This document shows, piece after piece, positions 1-29,601 of a stretch of 64,000 nt of DNA (its first letter is position 1; each line of letters begins with the position of its first letter). Source of the DNA: Hypomesus transpacificus (Eukaryota; Chordata; Actinopteri; Osmeriformes; Osmeridae). The notes beneath the pieces were generated by a model. It did no database searches and was not told the DNA's origin. It saw only the letters and a program-made list of their open reading frames with translations. Position numbers and translations under genes: made by a program. The stretch is taken from the NCBI RefSeq assembly GCF_021917145.1, contig NW_025813700.1:248001-312000 (forward strand). Reading direction: 5' to 3'.

Positions 1-52
1 TTATAAACACAAATCTAAAATATAATTTTCTTAATCTGAAAAAATATAAAAT

Positions 53-92
53 GAGCGCTGAGCGGTGGGGAGTCGGGCTAGTAATGCTGTAA
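53..92 (+). repeat. Fragment of tRNA-derived SINE head
   Basis: About 40 bases resemble the first part (A-box side) of the SINE found full length elsewhere in the window, including the words gctgagcggtg and gtcgggctagtaat. The match then stops, so this is a truncated 5' piece. Confidence 0.5.
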
Positions 93-147
93 CATTATTA
101 TATTACAGCACACCCAGTGGTGGAGAAATGAATATTTACTCACTTCT

Positions 148-418
148 CATGATTTACATTTACATATATACATTTAGCAGACGCTTTTATCCAAAGCGTC
201 TTCCAAGAGAGAGCTTTACAAAGTGCACAGGTCACTGATAATAACAAAAGATAGCCCCAAAAACATTGCAGGTAGCCAAAACATGAAGAACACATTGTAA
301 ACAATCAAAAATAAGTGCCAAAGGGAAGAACCATAAGAGCATGTAGTTAAGCAAGTTACAATTAAACAACAAATTGCTATAAGTGCAATTGTACCTGTGG
401 AAAAGCAAGCAACAGTAA
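148..418 (-). repeat. Interspersed repeat, second SINE-like family (copy 1, longest)
   Basis: Read on the minus strand, this copy matches the copies at 37090-37219 and 38918-39092 over their full lengths. Shared words include ctacatgctcttatg, ttggcacttattt, cagtgacct and aaagctctctc. It ends in the same tail as the main SINE family (tggataaaagcgtctgctaaatg, then a taaatgtaaa-type end). The body has no obvious tRNA B-box. It may be a non-autonomous retroposon sharing a LINE-recognised tail. Confidence 0.75.
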
Positions 419-521
419 AATGAAATGAATTGTTGAAATGAATTGATGAAAGAATACTGTCCAGGGATTCTGATCCTGTGACATAGTTTGAGCATTTCAA
501 AGATCACATGACTGAAGAGGT

Positions 522-583
522 TATAAATAAGTTCATAAGAGCTTCTGTTCAATTCATTTCATTAGTGTGGAGATAGCACACAG
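522..583 (+). promoter_or_regulatory. TATA box and leader exon of olfactory receptor 1
   Basis: A strong TATA box, TATAAATA, lies at 522-529. About 55 bases later a good donor (CACACAG then GTAAATG) ends a non-coding exon at 583. The matching acceptor is tttcccacag at 841-850, giving a 267-base intron just upstream of the receptor start codon. A leader exon spliced to a single coding exon is normal for olfactory receptor genes. The transcription start is inferred. Confidence 0.6.
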
Positions 584-876
584 GTAAATGACTGACATCA
601 GTACATAAATAAAGTACATAACTTACAAATGTAAGTATAAAATATTAGTCATTTCCTATTCAAGTGTTCTGATTTATTGCTATTATTGTTATTAGTATTA
701 TCATTAGGAGTAACAATAACATAGCGACTACTAAAATAATTACTATGAGTATTATTATTGTATTTAGAACATTTTAAATATTGCAGATGGTAAACCTTTA
801 TTTGAAAAGAAGAGCAATAAATAAATAACATTTGTATTTCTTTCCCACAGTGTTTAAAAAAAAATCTGTCTTAATT

Positions 877-1818
877 ATGGAAAATTCCTCTGATGTAACA
901 TCCATCGTGTTGACTGCCTACTATGGAATGGAAAAATTGAAGCATGCATACTTTTGCATTTTTCTTATTATCTACATCATCATTATTACGGAAAACCTCA
1001 TTCTAATTTCTGTGATCGGTGTTGAGAAAATGTTACACGAGCCAATGTATTTTTTTATCGGCAACTTAGCAGCAAATGGTGTCTATGGAAGTACTGTTCT
1101 TTTGCCAGCCCTTTTGAGTAATTTATTATCAACCAAATATGAGGTCTTACTAGCCTGTTGTCAAACCCAGATATATGGTATACATACGTATGGTATGATT
1201 GAATTTACAGTTCTTGCTGTGATGAGCTATGATAGATATGCTGCTATCTGTCACCCATTGCACTACCACACAATCATGTCACTAAGCAAAGTGTATAAGC
1301 TTATTGTGTTCACTTGGGTTTATCCCTTGATTGCAATTCTGATTTTTTTTATTGTAACTCTTCAACTACGATTTTGTCAACAGGCCATTGACAAGTTGTA
1401 CTGCACCAATGACTCACTAGTGAAGCTATCCTGCTCAAATACAGCGGTTTTTAGCTATGTAGGTTTAGCATCTTTTATTCCATATGCTTTTCCACAGTTA
1501 ATCATGGTCCTTTTCTCGTATGCACAGATTTTCAGACTATGTTTGTCTTCCAGGGAGATGAAGACCAAAGCCATCACAACTTGCATTCCACACCTGTTTG
1601 CTTTCTCAATGTATTCTATAGGGTGCTTGTTTGAATTACTGCAAAGCAGATTGGACCTACGTCATCTGCCTTACGAAACTCGACTGTTCATGTCCCTTTT
1701 CTTTCTGATATTTCCCCCTTTTTTCAATCCACTCATTTATGGTTTGAGTATTCGATCCTTACGCCTGTCAGTGTTCAAATGTATTAAAGGTCATAGAAAA
1801 ACTCTGCCAACACAGTAG
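877..1818 (+). CDS. Olfactory receptor 1 (intact)
   Basis: Class A G-protein-coupled odorant receptor of 313 aa from the ATG at 877, encoded in one exon. That ATG follows a splice acceptor at 841-850, so the longer open frame upstream is intronic or 5'UTR. Hallmarks seen: an N-glycosylation site at the N-terminus (NSSD), MYFFIGNLA in TM2, MSYDRYAAICHPLHY at the end of TM3, KAITTCIPHL in TM6 and PPFFNPLIYGL in TM7. No stop or frameshift is present. The protein should act in the cilia of olfactory neurons through Golf. Fish have several receptor groups and I cannot assign this one. A poly(A) signal AATAAA lies at 2137-2142. Confidence 0.93.
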   Translation: MENSSDVTSIVLTAYYGMEKLKHAYFCIFLIIYIIIITENLILISVIGVEKMLHEPMYFFIGNLAANGVYGSTVLLPALLSNLLSTKYEVLLACCQTQIYGIHTYGMIEFTVLAVMSYDRYAAICHPLHYHTIMSLSKVYKLIVFTWVYPLIAILIFFIVTLQLRFCQQAIDKLYCTNDSLVKLSCSNTAVFSYVGLASFIPYAFPQLIMVLFSYAQIFRLCLSSREMKTKAITTCIPHLFAFSMYSIGCLFELLQSRLDLRHLPYETRLFMSLFFLIFPPFFNPLIYGLSIRSLRLSVFKCIKGHRKTLPTQ

Positions 1819-2136
1819 ATAATTTTCTTGAGCATTGATCATGTTAATGCATGATTTACCATATTCAATAGACTTACTCAACAGTCTATTTTTTAAGCCC
1901 AGACTTTGTAATTATTTGTTTTGTTTTTTCTTCTCCATACAGCATTTAATTATGTTGTACTAACATTGAATTGCTTTGTCTTATAATGTGGATTGTTTTT
2001 CATATTTTCCATAATTTCTGCATCACCTGTGATTCACTTGTCATTATGTAGCATTATTTAACATTATTCATGAATGGTTTGAAGGTTCATAACAATGTAT
2101 ATACTTATGTACATTTTTTCATATGCACTTCCTTAA

Positions 2137-2142
2137 AATAAA
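2137..2142 (+). terminator. Poly(A) signal, olfactory receptor 1
   Basis: AATAAA about 320 bases after the receptor stop codon. It is the best-placed signal on this strand. The stretch 2160-3330 after it shows no gene: no splice-flanked conserved coding segment was recognised on either strand. Confidence 0.45.
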
Positions 2143-3333
2143 TCAACTGATTTACAATATGTTTGGTTTTATTGTTGTTCTTTTTTCTCAATATTACAAA
2201 GAGGCACCTAAAAAAAGGACACATTTGAGACAATTGTTATAGACACATGCATCAAACGTCTAATGCTTTTTCACAAGGGCCCTTCTCCTGTGCTTGTGTG
2301 CGTGTCTGTTTGTGTGTACATGTCTGTGTGTGTTGCTTTTGACTTGATCTTACATGAACTAATAGTGCCATCTTGTGGATAGACGATGAGTCTCACTGCT
2401 CAGCGGTAATTCATGTATGATTTGACAAAGAAAATATTTGTTCAGAGGAAATCATACTTAAAATATGATTTAACACAATCATTTGGATACAAGCAGCAGA
2501 TTGGGTCAAAATATACAGCTTTCCTGTTTGAAGTCCATCCTCTTAATATTCATGTCAAGGCTTGTTTTCTCAGTCATATTGTCGGGGAAATAATAACTTT
2601 TTTAACCAATATCAAAGTTTTAAACAGCACGGAAACGGCAACAAAGTATAATGCAAAGTGTTTATTCGAATCCAACACAAAGGATTGATTCCAACAAAAG
2701 TGAGTAGGCCCCAGAGTCTGACTGGAATTCTTCTCTATTATTTTGTGATATTTTGCCATTGTTACGTTATAGTTAGTCACAGATGCATGATGCATTTGTC
2801 ACACCATTGGTCTCTTACTCTAGGGGCTTCAGATTACAGTTGCATAGAAATCATGCTTGCTGTGGCCTTGAAGACCAGCTGCACTCGATTCCTGGGTGTA
2901 GGGTCGTAAATCTGTTCCATGATATCTGGGTTTTGTAGTTTTCTATGGAAGAAGCGTATACACACATCCTTGTCTCGCCCTGAGCCCCTAAATACCCAGA
3001 TTTGCACTTTGGGCTTAATATCATCTACATATTAGTGGCAAAACTAATCAGTCAACAGCTTTGCATCTGGTTTTCAGTAATATAGCGTTTAAAAGTAAAA
3101 AAAAAAAAAAAAGTGATTAAGAGGTTCATTTTCATATAATCCATAATCATTTCTTCATCGTCATAATTACAGCAGTGTGATGTTTTTTCTACACTAATAT
3201 TAGAGGTGCTTGTAGAGAACAAACCCTGAGGGCTTCAACCACTAATGGTACCCAGATAGAGGCCTCAGTTGGAAATGACAGAGCTTGTCATACAAAAAAC
3301 CTTTAATGAAACTCACAAAACATCTCTTTAAAC

Positions 3334-3523
3334 CAGGGTTCTTCAACCCTGGTCCTCAGGGACCACCTGTCCTGCACGTTTTAGTTGCTTCCATGCTTCA
3401 ACACACCTGATTGAAATGAATGGTCGTTAACAGGCTTCTGCATAACTAGATAACGACCCATACATTTGAATCAGGCGTGTTGGAGCAGGGAAACATCTAA
3501 AACGTGCAGGACAGGGGGTCCCT
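3334..3523. mobile_element. MITE-like DNA transposon with 27-bp inverted arms
   Basis: Bases 3358-3384 and 3497-3523 are near-perfect reverse complements (key word cctgtcctgcacgttttag and its complement). The inner flanks also pair loosely (attgaaatgaatgg against catttgaatcagg). About 110 bases lie between the arms, with no coding capacity. It looks like a palindromic non-autonomous DNA transposon. The ends may extend to about 3334, where ccagggttcttcaaccctgg forms its own small palindrome. The superfamily was not determined. Confidence 0.65.
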
Positions 3524-3608
3524 GCACCAGCAGATGGAGCAGACCAGCAGATGGAGCAGACCAGCAGATGGAGCAGACCAGCAGATGGAGCAGACCAGCA
3601 GATGGAGC
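3524..3608. repeat. 17-bp minisatellite, about 5 units
   Basis: The unit cagatggagcagaccag repeats with an exact 17-base period (atggag at 3534, 3551, 3568, 3585 and 3602). It begins at the right end of the inverted-repeat element. Confidence 0.85.
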
Positions 3609-3670
3609 CCTTGTTCCCAACAAGCACCTCATCCAGCCTCAGTACAGGACGAGGGAGCGTGATGTAAACA

Positions 3671-3866
3671 TTTTACATTTAGTCATTTTGGCAGACGCTC
3701 TTATCCAGAGCGACTTACAGTAAGTTCAGGGACATTCCCCCCGAGGCAAGTAGGGTGAAGTGCCTTGCCCAAGGACACAACATCACGTTGCACGGCGGGG
3801 AATCGATCCGGCAACCTTCTGATTACTAGCCCGACTCCCTCACCGCTCAGCCATCTGACTCCCCTC
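3671..3866 (-). mobile_element. tRNA-derived SINE, near full length
   Basis: On the minus strand the element reads gggagtcagatggctgagcg (A-box), then a B-box-like ggatcgattcccc, then ccttgggcaaggcacttcac, then ctctggataagagcgtctgc, and ends in an aaatgtaaa tail. The A and B boxes identify a tRNA-derived (Leu/Ser-like) head. The tail resembles the widespread fish SINE tail thought to be recognised by an L2-type LINE. Confidence 0.85.
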
Positions 3867-4841
3867 AAACACTCCCCTTAAACAAGCCCATGGGTGGGAC
3901 TAAACAAGGTCATTCATGGCCAAATGAAATGACAAACTAAATGGAGAACAAAGTTGGCTTTGTGGCCAAGTTCATGATCGAGTGTAAGAAGAATGGAACC
4001 TTTCACAGATTTAACAGGTGTATTGATGGATTTGGTTTCCGTAGCTCCAGGTCACTGCATCTGACCATGTGCTATGTCATTTATCTTTGGTTCCAGGTCT
4101 ACAGAAATAAGCCATTAGGTTGTCGGCTTACCTTAGACTTTAGCCAATTACATCCTTTTATCCTCTTTCCTTTGTATAAATTGGCAAAAAAAACACAGCA
4201 CGTGACTAAGTTCATGGCTTTTTATGAAGAAACATTTTCCCATCACTATCAACAGCTACACTGATTGATTTGACAAATCAACTCTACATTTGTTGCCCTA
4301 GCAACAAAGCTCAGGCAATAGAAAACTGAGGAGGGCCATTTGAAGGGAATGTTTGTTTTAACAGTCCCGGGCAACTCCATGGGCCTTGTACTGTATTCCC
4401 TGCATAAATGTTATTTCTGCAACAGAACCCACACTGCCAGCTACATAATCTACAGTTCATTGTTTTAATTGTCTAATTGTTAAGTGTTTACAGGTAATTG
4501 CCAACACCTGTTTGTTAGTAGTAATGAGTATTTAATAATAATGTTTGGAAAAGAAGATTTGCTAGATCGATAGAATAAACATGGTTGTTTGCAGGACATT
4601 CTAATCATAGTCTAAGGCCAACGTCAACCTGTAGTTTGTATCAACTTTCAGATTGACCATGGCAGGGTGAGAGATTGGCTGGGGTTGTATGTAACTTCTT
4701 AAGTTTGATGTTTATGCTGCCACAAAAATTGTAGCAAAATGTAAAAATAACCACAACACCAAGATAAACATTAGTATAAGCAGGGAACGTTATAGGTTCG
4801 GACTGCAAATTACCTGTCTGTTGCACATTCAAGTCAAGCAG
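3867..4841. other. Intergenic, no gene seen
   Basis: AT-rich sequence between SINE and duplicated block A. Open frames here are short, have no homology I recognise and no supporting splice sites. Confidence 0.5.
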
Positions 4842-5100
4842 ATGTCTTTCACGCCTTAATGAACACAGCACATTTTAGTTTTGGAGACAAAACAAATTAA
4901 CAAGCTCATTAAACGATGCTGGCCATCTCCAGTTATATCCAACAGATTGAATATAAATTAGCAAATTAGCCTCGGTGAAAAATTGCTGTCCCCACAGATT
5001 GAGATAAATGGTAAAAAAAAGTATATTGTTCTGTACAAAGGTGATTAGAACTATGAACCCAAAACAATAGTGGCCAAATTAAATTGGCCACTGAAGATAA
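4842..5100. promoter_or_regulatory. Duplicated non-coding block A (candidate OR enhancer)
   Basis: This block matches 8384-8641 in the same order and orientation. Shared words are attaacaagctcattaaac, ggccatctcca, aaattgctgtcccca, agattgagat and ccaaaacaa. Similarity is interrupted by small gaps and no reading frame is conserved. The AT-rich TAATTA/CATTAA-like sites would suit LIM-homeodomain (Lhx2-type) binding, known for olfactory receptor enhancers. The enhancer role is inference. Confidence 0.5.
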
Positions 5101-5828
5101 TGAATGGAAAACATGAAACATCCAATTAAATAGTTTTCACCACAAGTCATCCCACATAAGCTGCTGATTGTTTAGGATTGCTTGAAATGGACTCAGATCT
5201 AATGAAATCTAGGTAGTAGTGTTGTGGCAACCTCTGAGAGTCACAGAATTGAGATGAATAAGATTTAGGACAACATCATGTATTTAAAGTTTGATTTACA
5301 TAAACAGCCACACCAATTAGAAATGGACCGATTAAGGTTGTTTGGATCAAATGAAATATACAATAGGACAGAGAATATTTAAGAAACTGACAAGAAGAGG
5401 AAGTTTTAAAACCATACCAAATCATGCCCACATACAGTATGTAGCCTATCCATCCTTTCAGCATAAATTTGACATTCACCCCATATTCCTTCAACTTTAA
5501 GATTAGCTTTGTGTATGGTTTGCACTTCTCAAATACCAAGCAACCACAACACATGATTACATTCATGGGATTTTGGGGTCTGTTAAATATATACACACTG
5601 TTATATCAAACTGTACACTTCTGATCCTTGATCTTCTGCTGTACTTTCTAAAACAGTATTTTTTATGATAATAAAATGTAATCCAAACGCACACTGGCAA
5701 AGTCAGGGGATCCTTGGATGATGACAATGACTATGACTAGCAATGCCCCTATCAGAACACATGCGCCCTCTGATTGGTTAAACCTAGGACGTCTTTGTTT
5801 CAAATGGATAATGGTATTGAAGAGGACA

Positions 5829-6008
5829 ATTTAAAAAGGGGCACACTCATTTGTCCAAGAGCGGGGCAGAACCAGTCACAGAACCCGGTGTTTTCATTCT
5901 ACAGCGTGTCACATGCTACTTATTGTCTTTGAGTCTCCGCTCATGAACCTTGGTGGGAGCTGAACAGTGCAGCAACAATAGGACACGCTTTCAATAGATC
6001 AACGAAAG
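5829..6008 (+). promoter_or_regulatory. Candidate promoter and leader exon of olfactory receptor 2
   Basis: A weak TATA-like TTTAAAAAGG lies at about 5829-5838. A good donor (ACGAAAG then GTAAAT) ends a putative leader exon at 6008. The acceptor ttattttggttgcag ends at 6242, about 30 bases before the receptor ATG. Confidence 0.5.
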
Positions 6009-6274
6009 GTAAATAATATCCTCCATATTTTCCGCCGTTTCTCTAGATACAGAGAAGGAAAATAAGACCAACTGTTTTCTAGGAAACACTGCAGGAGAGC
6101 AGAAGAATTCAAATGGAAAGATCTGGTTTTTTCTTTTCTGTGTTCTCCTCATCTGAATTCATATTGTGTGTGTTGGTTTGAATATATTGACCAATATATT
6201 GAAATATTAATCCAAACAAAAGTTGTCTTATTTTGGTTGCAGGTATTACTTTCAAGTCTCCAAAAGCTGGAACT

Positions 6275-7222
6275 ATGGAATTTGGACACTCCAAAAACTT
6301 CTCTCATACAGAATTCTATTTGATCGGATTTACAGACCTTTACGAGTACCGAACTCTCCTCTTTATTCCCTTTTCCATCCTCCTCGTTTTCTCAGTGACG
6401 TCTAACATTGCTTTAATCTTCGTCATTGTGAAGCAGAGAAGTCTCCACTCCCCCATGTATGTGCTCATAGGTTGCATTGCTTTCGTTGATGTAGGTGTCC
6501 CGCTGGCTGTGGTCCCGAGAATGATCTTCAGTTTTGTTTCCGATGTAAATGTTTTCCCTCGAATATTGTGCCTGATGCAGATGTGGTGGGTCCACTATTT
6601 GTGCGCCTTTCAGTCCACTATCCTGTTTGGGATGGCCGTCGATAGGTTGGTTGCCATCTGTTTGCCTCTACGTTACAATGATGTCATGAGCTACAATAAC
6701 TGTCAGATCGCTTCTGCTGTGGTTGTGATTCGTAATACCGTCATAATAACAGCCATGATCGCCCTCGTTGGAACCCTCACATTTTGCTCATCCAATGTAT
6801 TTTACGGGATTCACTGTGAGCACCAATTGGTGGTTACCATAGCATGTGGTGACACAAGGAAGAACTACTTGGCAGGTATGGTCAGTTTCTGTGTGATAGT
6901 GATATCTGACTGTTTCGGAATCTTTTTTTCATACATGGTTATTTTCGTGGTCATATTCAGGTCAGCAGGGGGAGTGTCTCGTTCCAAAGCCATCCATACT
7001 TGCACCACCCATCTCACGGTCATTGCCGTCACCTTCTTTACGTCCATGGTTGCATTTATGTCGTTCAGGATTCAATATGAATTTGCGCAGGATTTGCGTG
7101 TTGTAATTAGTCTGATGTATCTTCTAGTTCCTGGGGTCTGTAATCCGTTGATTTATGGCATTAGAACCAAAGAAATAAGGGAGCAACTTGTAAAACTACT
7201 GAAATGTGGAAAGGTTAAGTGA
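6275..7222 (+). CDS. Olfactory receptor 2 (intact)
   Basis: Odorant receptor of 315 aa in one coding exon, starting at the ATG at 6275 (first residues MEFGHSKNFSHTEF, with an NFS glycosylation site). The upstream frame crosses a splice acceptor at 6241-6242, so it is not coding. Hallmarks: SPMYVLIG in TM2, MAVDRLVAICLPLRY (DRL instead of the usual DRY), SKAIHTCTTHL in TM6 and CNPLIYGIRTKEIR at the C-terminus. There are no disruptions. It is clearly diverged from receptor 1, so this is an old cluster rather than a recent duplicate. Possible poly(A) signals lie near 7624 and 7823. Confidence 0.92.
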   Translation: MEFGHSKNFSHTEFYLIGFTDLYEYRTLLFIPFSILLVFSVTSNIALIFVIVKQRSLHSPMYVLIGCIAFVDVGVPLAVVPRMIFSFVSDVNVFPRILCLMQMWWVHYLCAFQSTILFGMAVDRLVAICLPLRYNDVMSYNNCQIASAVVVIRNTVIITAMIALVGTLTFCSSNVFYGIHCEHQLVVTIACGDTRKNYLAGMVSFCVIVISDCFGIFFSYMVIFVVIFRSAGGVSRSKAIHTCTTHLTVIAVTFFTSMVAFMSFRIQYEFAQDLRVVISLMYLLVPGVCNPLIYGIRTKEIREQLVKLLKCGKVK

Positions 7223-8383
7223 CAGTAAAGCTTGTTTGGGAAGTAATGGGCTTTCAAATTCTAGTTAAAATTATGACAAATGAACATCATGTTTTCCAGT
7301 TGATCATATTAGGTTTCTAACTCTCTAGCCTCTATTAAATGCACGTTTTTGCATTTCAAAGACTTTCATGTGTGACTGATAATATATACAAGAATGGTGA
7401 ATGAATTGGGATTTTCTGAAATGTTGGCTTTACTTGGAATAAACAATTTATTTATATTACAGTAAATTAAAAAGTCACTAGCTCCTATGCAATGATTATT
7501 CTTATTGATTTTACAAATTGGCTGCTTGGATATTCCAACTGTAAACAGGGGCATTCAATACTGTGTATGTTTGATTTGTGAAAAAGTCATAAAAATGTAT
7601 ATTCTAAAAAGTAATATAATAATAATAAAGTGATATTTTAATGCAATTCAGTTATGTATTGACTGATTCAAATGAACCTTGTTCCCAGGACAGAATATAC
7701 AATCTCATTTAAATCTCAGTGAGGTGTTTTATTTGCATCCTTGTGACTTCTGAAATGTCTAATTGTTCTTTGCTTTTCCTAATTGTTGAGACCTTTAATC
7801 TGTTTTTCTTGATATGGCACTAATAAACATATCTAATTTTTTTAAATGAAAGCATGTGGCATTGATTTTCTCAGTCTTTTAGAAACACTGTGCTACAGAG
7901 ATATGGAAGATATTCTCATGGTTACAAAGGCATCATCAGCTGCAGATGTTATTTTACTTTAGTTTCTCATAAACATTATTGCAATATATTAGGCCTTTAC
8001 CAGTTAAAACATGGCTTTGGACCATTAGGGCTTATTAATGGTGACAGTTAGTATTATCTTTTTTTCCATATTATAAGGCAATAACATACAGACCGCCATT
8101 CTCAGACAGGTGAACATAGCTGAAGCTTTATATAATTACAGAGCACAAAAAATCAACATCATTCTTCTGTCAGATGCTTATGCTGCAGTACCAAAATCCC
8201 AGCAAAGAGATAAAGAGATTTATATTATATTCTGTAAATCAGAATGCACGACGTTATTCCCAGAGGGGTTGTCTGTCAAAACAAAGTTAAATTATAAAAC
8301 ATCAACTGTAAGAAGAAAACATTTGGGTTCATTTGTAAAATGTACTTGTTTCTCTGCACATGGGATGTTCAAGGAAAATGAAT
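7223..8383. other. Intergenic and 3'UTR of olfactory receptor 2
   Basis: AT-rich, with AATAAA-type signals near 7624 and 7823. No further gene was recognised; the open frame at 8110-8427 begins at a non-ATG codon and overlaps duplicated block B. Confidence 0.5.
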
Positions 8384-8641
8384 GTTTTTCTCACCCTAAT
8401 GAAGATAAACACATTAGTTTAGTTTGATGACAAAGCAGAAATTAACAAGCTCATTAAACAGTACGGGCCATCTCCAATGGGATGATGTGTTGAATTAACT
8501 GTTAGTAAGTCAGCCATGATCATAAATTGCTGTCCCCATAGATTGAGATTAATGGGGAGCACAAAGATCTTAGTCTTTTCAATGCTCATTAGAATGCTAC
8601 CGCCAAAACAAGAGTGACCTAAATAAATTGGTCACTAAATG
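8384..8641. promoter_or_regulatory. Duplicated non-coding block B (candidate OR enhancer)
   Basis: Partner of block A at 4842-5100, collinear and same orientation. Well-kept words include attaacaagctcattaaac, ggccatctcca, aaattgctgtcccca and agattgagat. It lies 1.2 kb past receptor 2 and about 100 bases before a TATA box. Confidence 0.5.
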
Positions 8642-8739
8642 TATTAAAGCCGAAAAAATTGTTTACGACTTTTCAAGCAATTTAACGGGTAGATCATGTT
8701 TGAAAAAGCCTTGTAACGGTGTATACATGTAATTATCCA

Positions 8740-8831
8740 TATAAATAAGATGGCAGATTGACTTCTGCATCTACTCAGCTCTCAATTAACTAGACAGACC
8801 GTGCCAGTGATTTGCAATGCTTTCCAAACAG
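8740..8831 (+). promoter_or_regulatory. Orphan TATA box plus leader exon
   Basis: TATAAATA at 8740-8747 is followed by about 85 bases and a donor (CCAAACAG then GTACATA) at 8831/8832. This is the same layout, with the same TATAAATAAG core, as the promoter of receptor 1. No receptor coding exon follows; a SINE and then the 3' end of CNKSR2 lie downstream. Confidence 0.4.
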
Positions 8832-8934
8832 GTACATATAGAGATGTGTTGTATGCCCATATAGGGTGAATATTTTTTAAGATGAAGGATGAGTCATTGC
8901 AGAAATATTGTGTTGCCACTGCAAAAAAAAGATG

Positions 8935-9116
8935 TCAGTCGGCTGAGCGGTGAGGAAGTCGGGCTAGTAATCAGAAGATTGCCGGATCGATTCCCCGCCG
9001 TGCCAAATGACGTTGTGTCCTTGGGCAAGGCACTTCACCCTACTTGCCTCGGGGGGAATGTCCCTGTACTTACTGTAAGTCGCTCTGGATAAGAGCGTTT
9101 GCCAAATGACTAAATG
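8935..9116 (+). mobile_element. tRNA-derived SINE, near full length
   Basis: Head ggctgagcggtgaggaagtc, B-box-like ggatcgattccccg, middle ccttgggcaaggcacttcac and tail ctctggataagagcg, ending in atgactaaatgg and an A-rich AAAG microsatellite. Confidence 0.85.
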
Positions 9117-9205
9117 GAAAAAAAAGAAAGAAAGAAAACGGAGGAAAGAAAAATGAAAAGGAGAGCAGGGAGCGACTGAATGATAAAGTGATGGTCAAGT
9201 CACCT

Positions 9206-9211
9206 TTTATT
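9206..9211 (-). terminator. Poly(A) signal of CNKSR2
   Basis: AATAAA on the minus strand (TTTATT on plus). The 3'UTR would run from 10464 down to about 9190. No further CNKSR2 coding exon was found in it. Confidence 0.5.
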
Positions 9212-10464
9212 GGATAAAAAAAGCGGTACCCAAAACACGACACACATGTGCGACTGTCCGTTGATCTCAGATGGCGCCATCTTCAGTTTTGAGTAATGAG
9301 GAGCATGCTCATCCAACACTGAACAGTTTATAAATACAGTTATTTACCGTTTCCAGAGACCACTTTTCCCCCCCAAAAACACTTTCTAGGGTTCAAATGT
9401 CAAATATTTCATAGAAACACAACATAGAGGACGGGTTCACATTGGAAGTCTCCAATTCACACACACACACACACACACCTTGGAATACAAAACCCATTTA
9501 CAAACCTTTGTAGAGATGGCATGCATACAAAAATAGACAAATGTATCTGATCCTTCATATTACAGTACTGGTTAGTTATTGCCAGTCCTTATCTGTCTCT
9601 GTGAATGATAGTGTAGGTACCACGAGGGAAGGACTACATCCTGTTGACATCCCTGTCCGCGGTGTCATCTGGTTTACAGAAACTCAGGAGGCACGGCAAA
9701 ATGATCTGAACTCTGATTCGTGTCTTACATTTTGTGCCGGCATTACAGCAGTGTAAAACGCAGTCCGTTAAATAAATACATAACTACATGTACACTCATC
9801 AAACAACGCAGACGTTGTCGTGTTTACGAGACCATTCATACATGCACAACGCACATACGGAACGCACATCAAAAATAAGATTGCTTAGAATTCATTTAAG
9901 ATCACTGCAGATGGACAGTATACAACTCCAGCATTATTGTTTTGAACTGACGACATCGTACAGAAGCTAGGTTATAAAATGGCCATGCGAGAGAGCAGTG
10001 ACTTCAAACGAGCGCCCTCCATAAACTTAACGTCTTTCAAGGGATTAAAAAGTGTTCATCCAACGCCATCCAGACACACAAGGCAGTGGATGCGTGCCTA
10101 CATTTCTTCATTTTTTTCCCCCCCCCCTACTTAAACGTCCTTCTCCAACGTCACTCCTTCGACGTTTGACAGTGAGTGAAGCGAGTTTTGTCGTTGTAGA
10201 TACAGACTATGGAGGTAATGGCATTGAAGGAACTGGAGTAGGTGGTAGAAGGATGGAGTGAGGTGTTTATTTTTTCTTCTTTTAGAATGAGGGGATTTGT
10301 ATGAAGGCATAGCCTCCAGTCACTCCACATAGACTACCCTAAAAACCCCATTGAAGGGTCGGAATCCCGCAGAGGCACATTCTGTGAGGGGGGTGGGGGG
10401 AGGGGGGGGAGGAGGAAGAAGAAAAATGTCACACACAACAACAAAAACACCTCAGACCGCTGCG

Positions 10465-29601
<19,137 letters not shown>

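Noticed and set aside
832-876. Upstream extension of olfactory receptor 1
   Set aside because: It starts at a non-ATG codon and crosses a splice acceptor (841-850), so the ATG at 877 is preferred. The same logic moves receptor 2 from 6233 to 6275.
8940-9115. A tRNA gene suggested by the A-box and B-box
   Set aside because: The same sequence with a shared non-tRNA body and LINE-like tail recurs many times in the window, so it is a SINE and not a functional tRNA.
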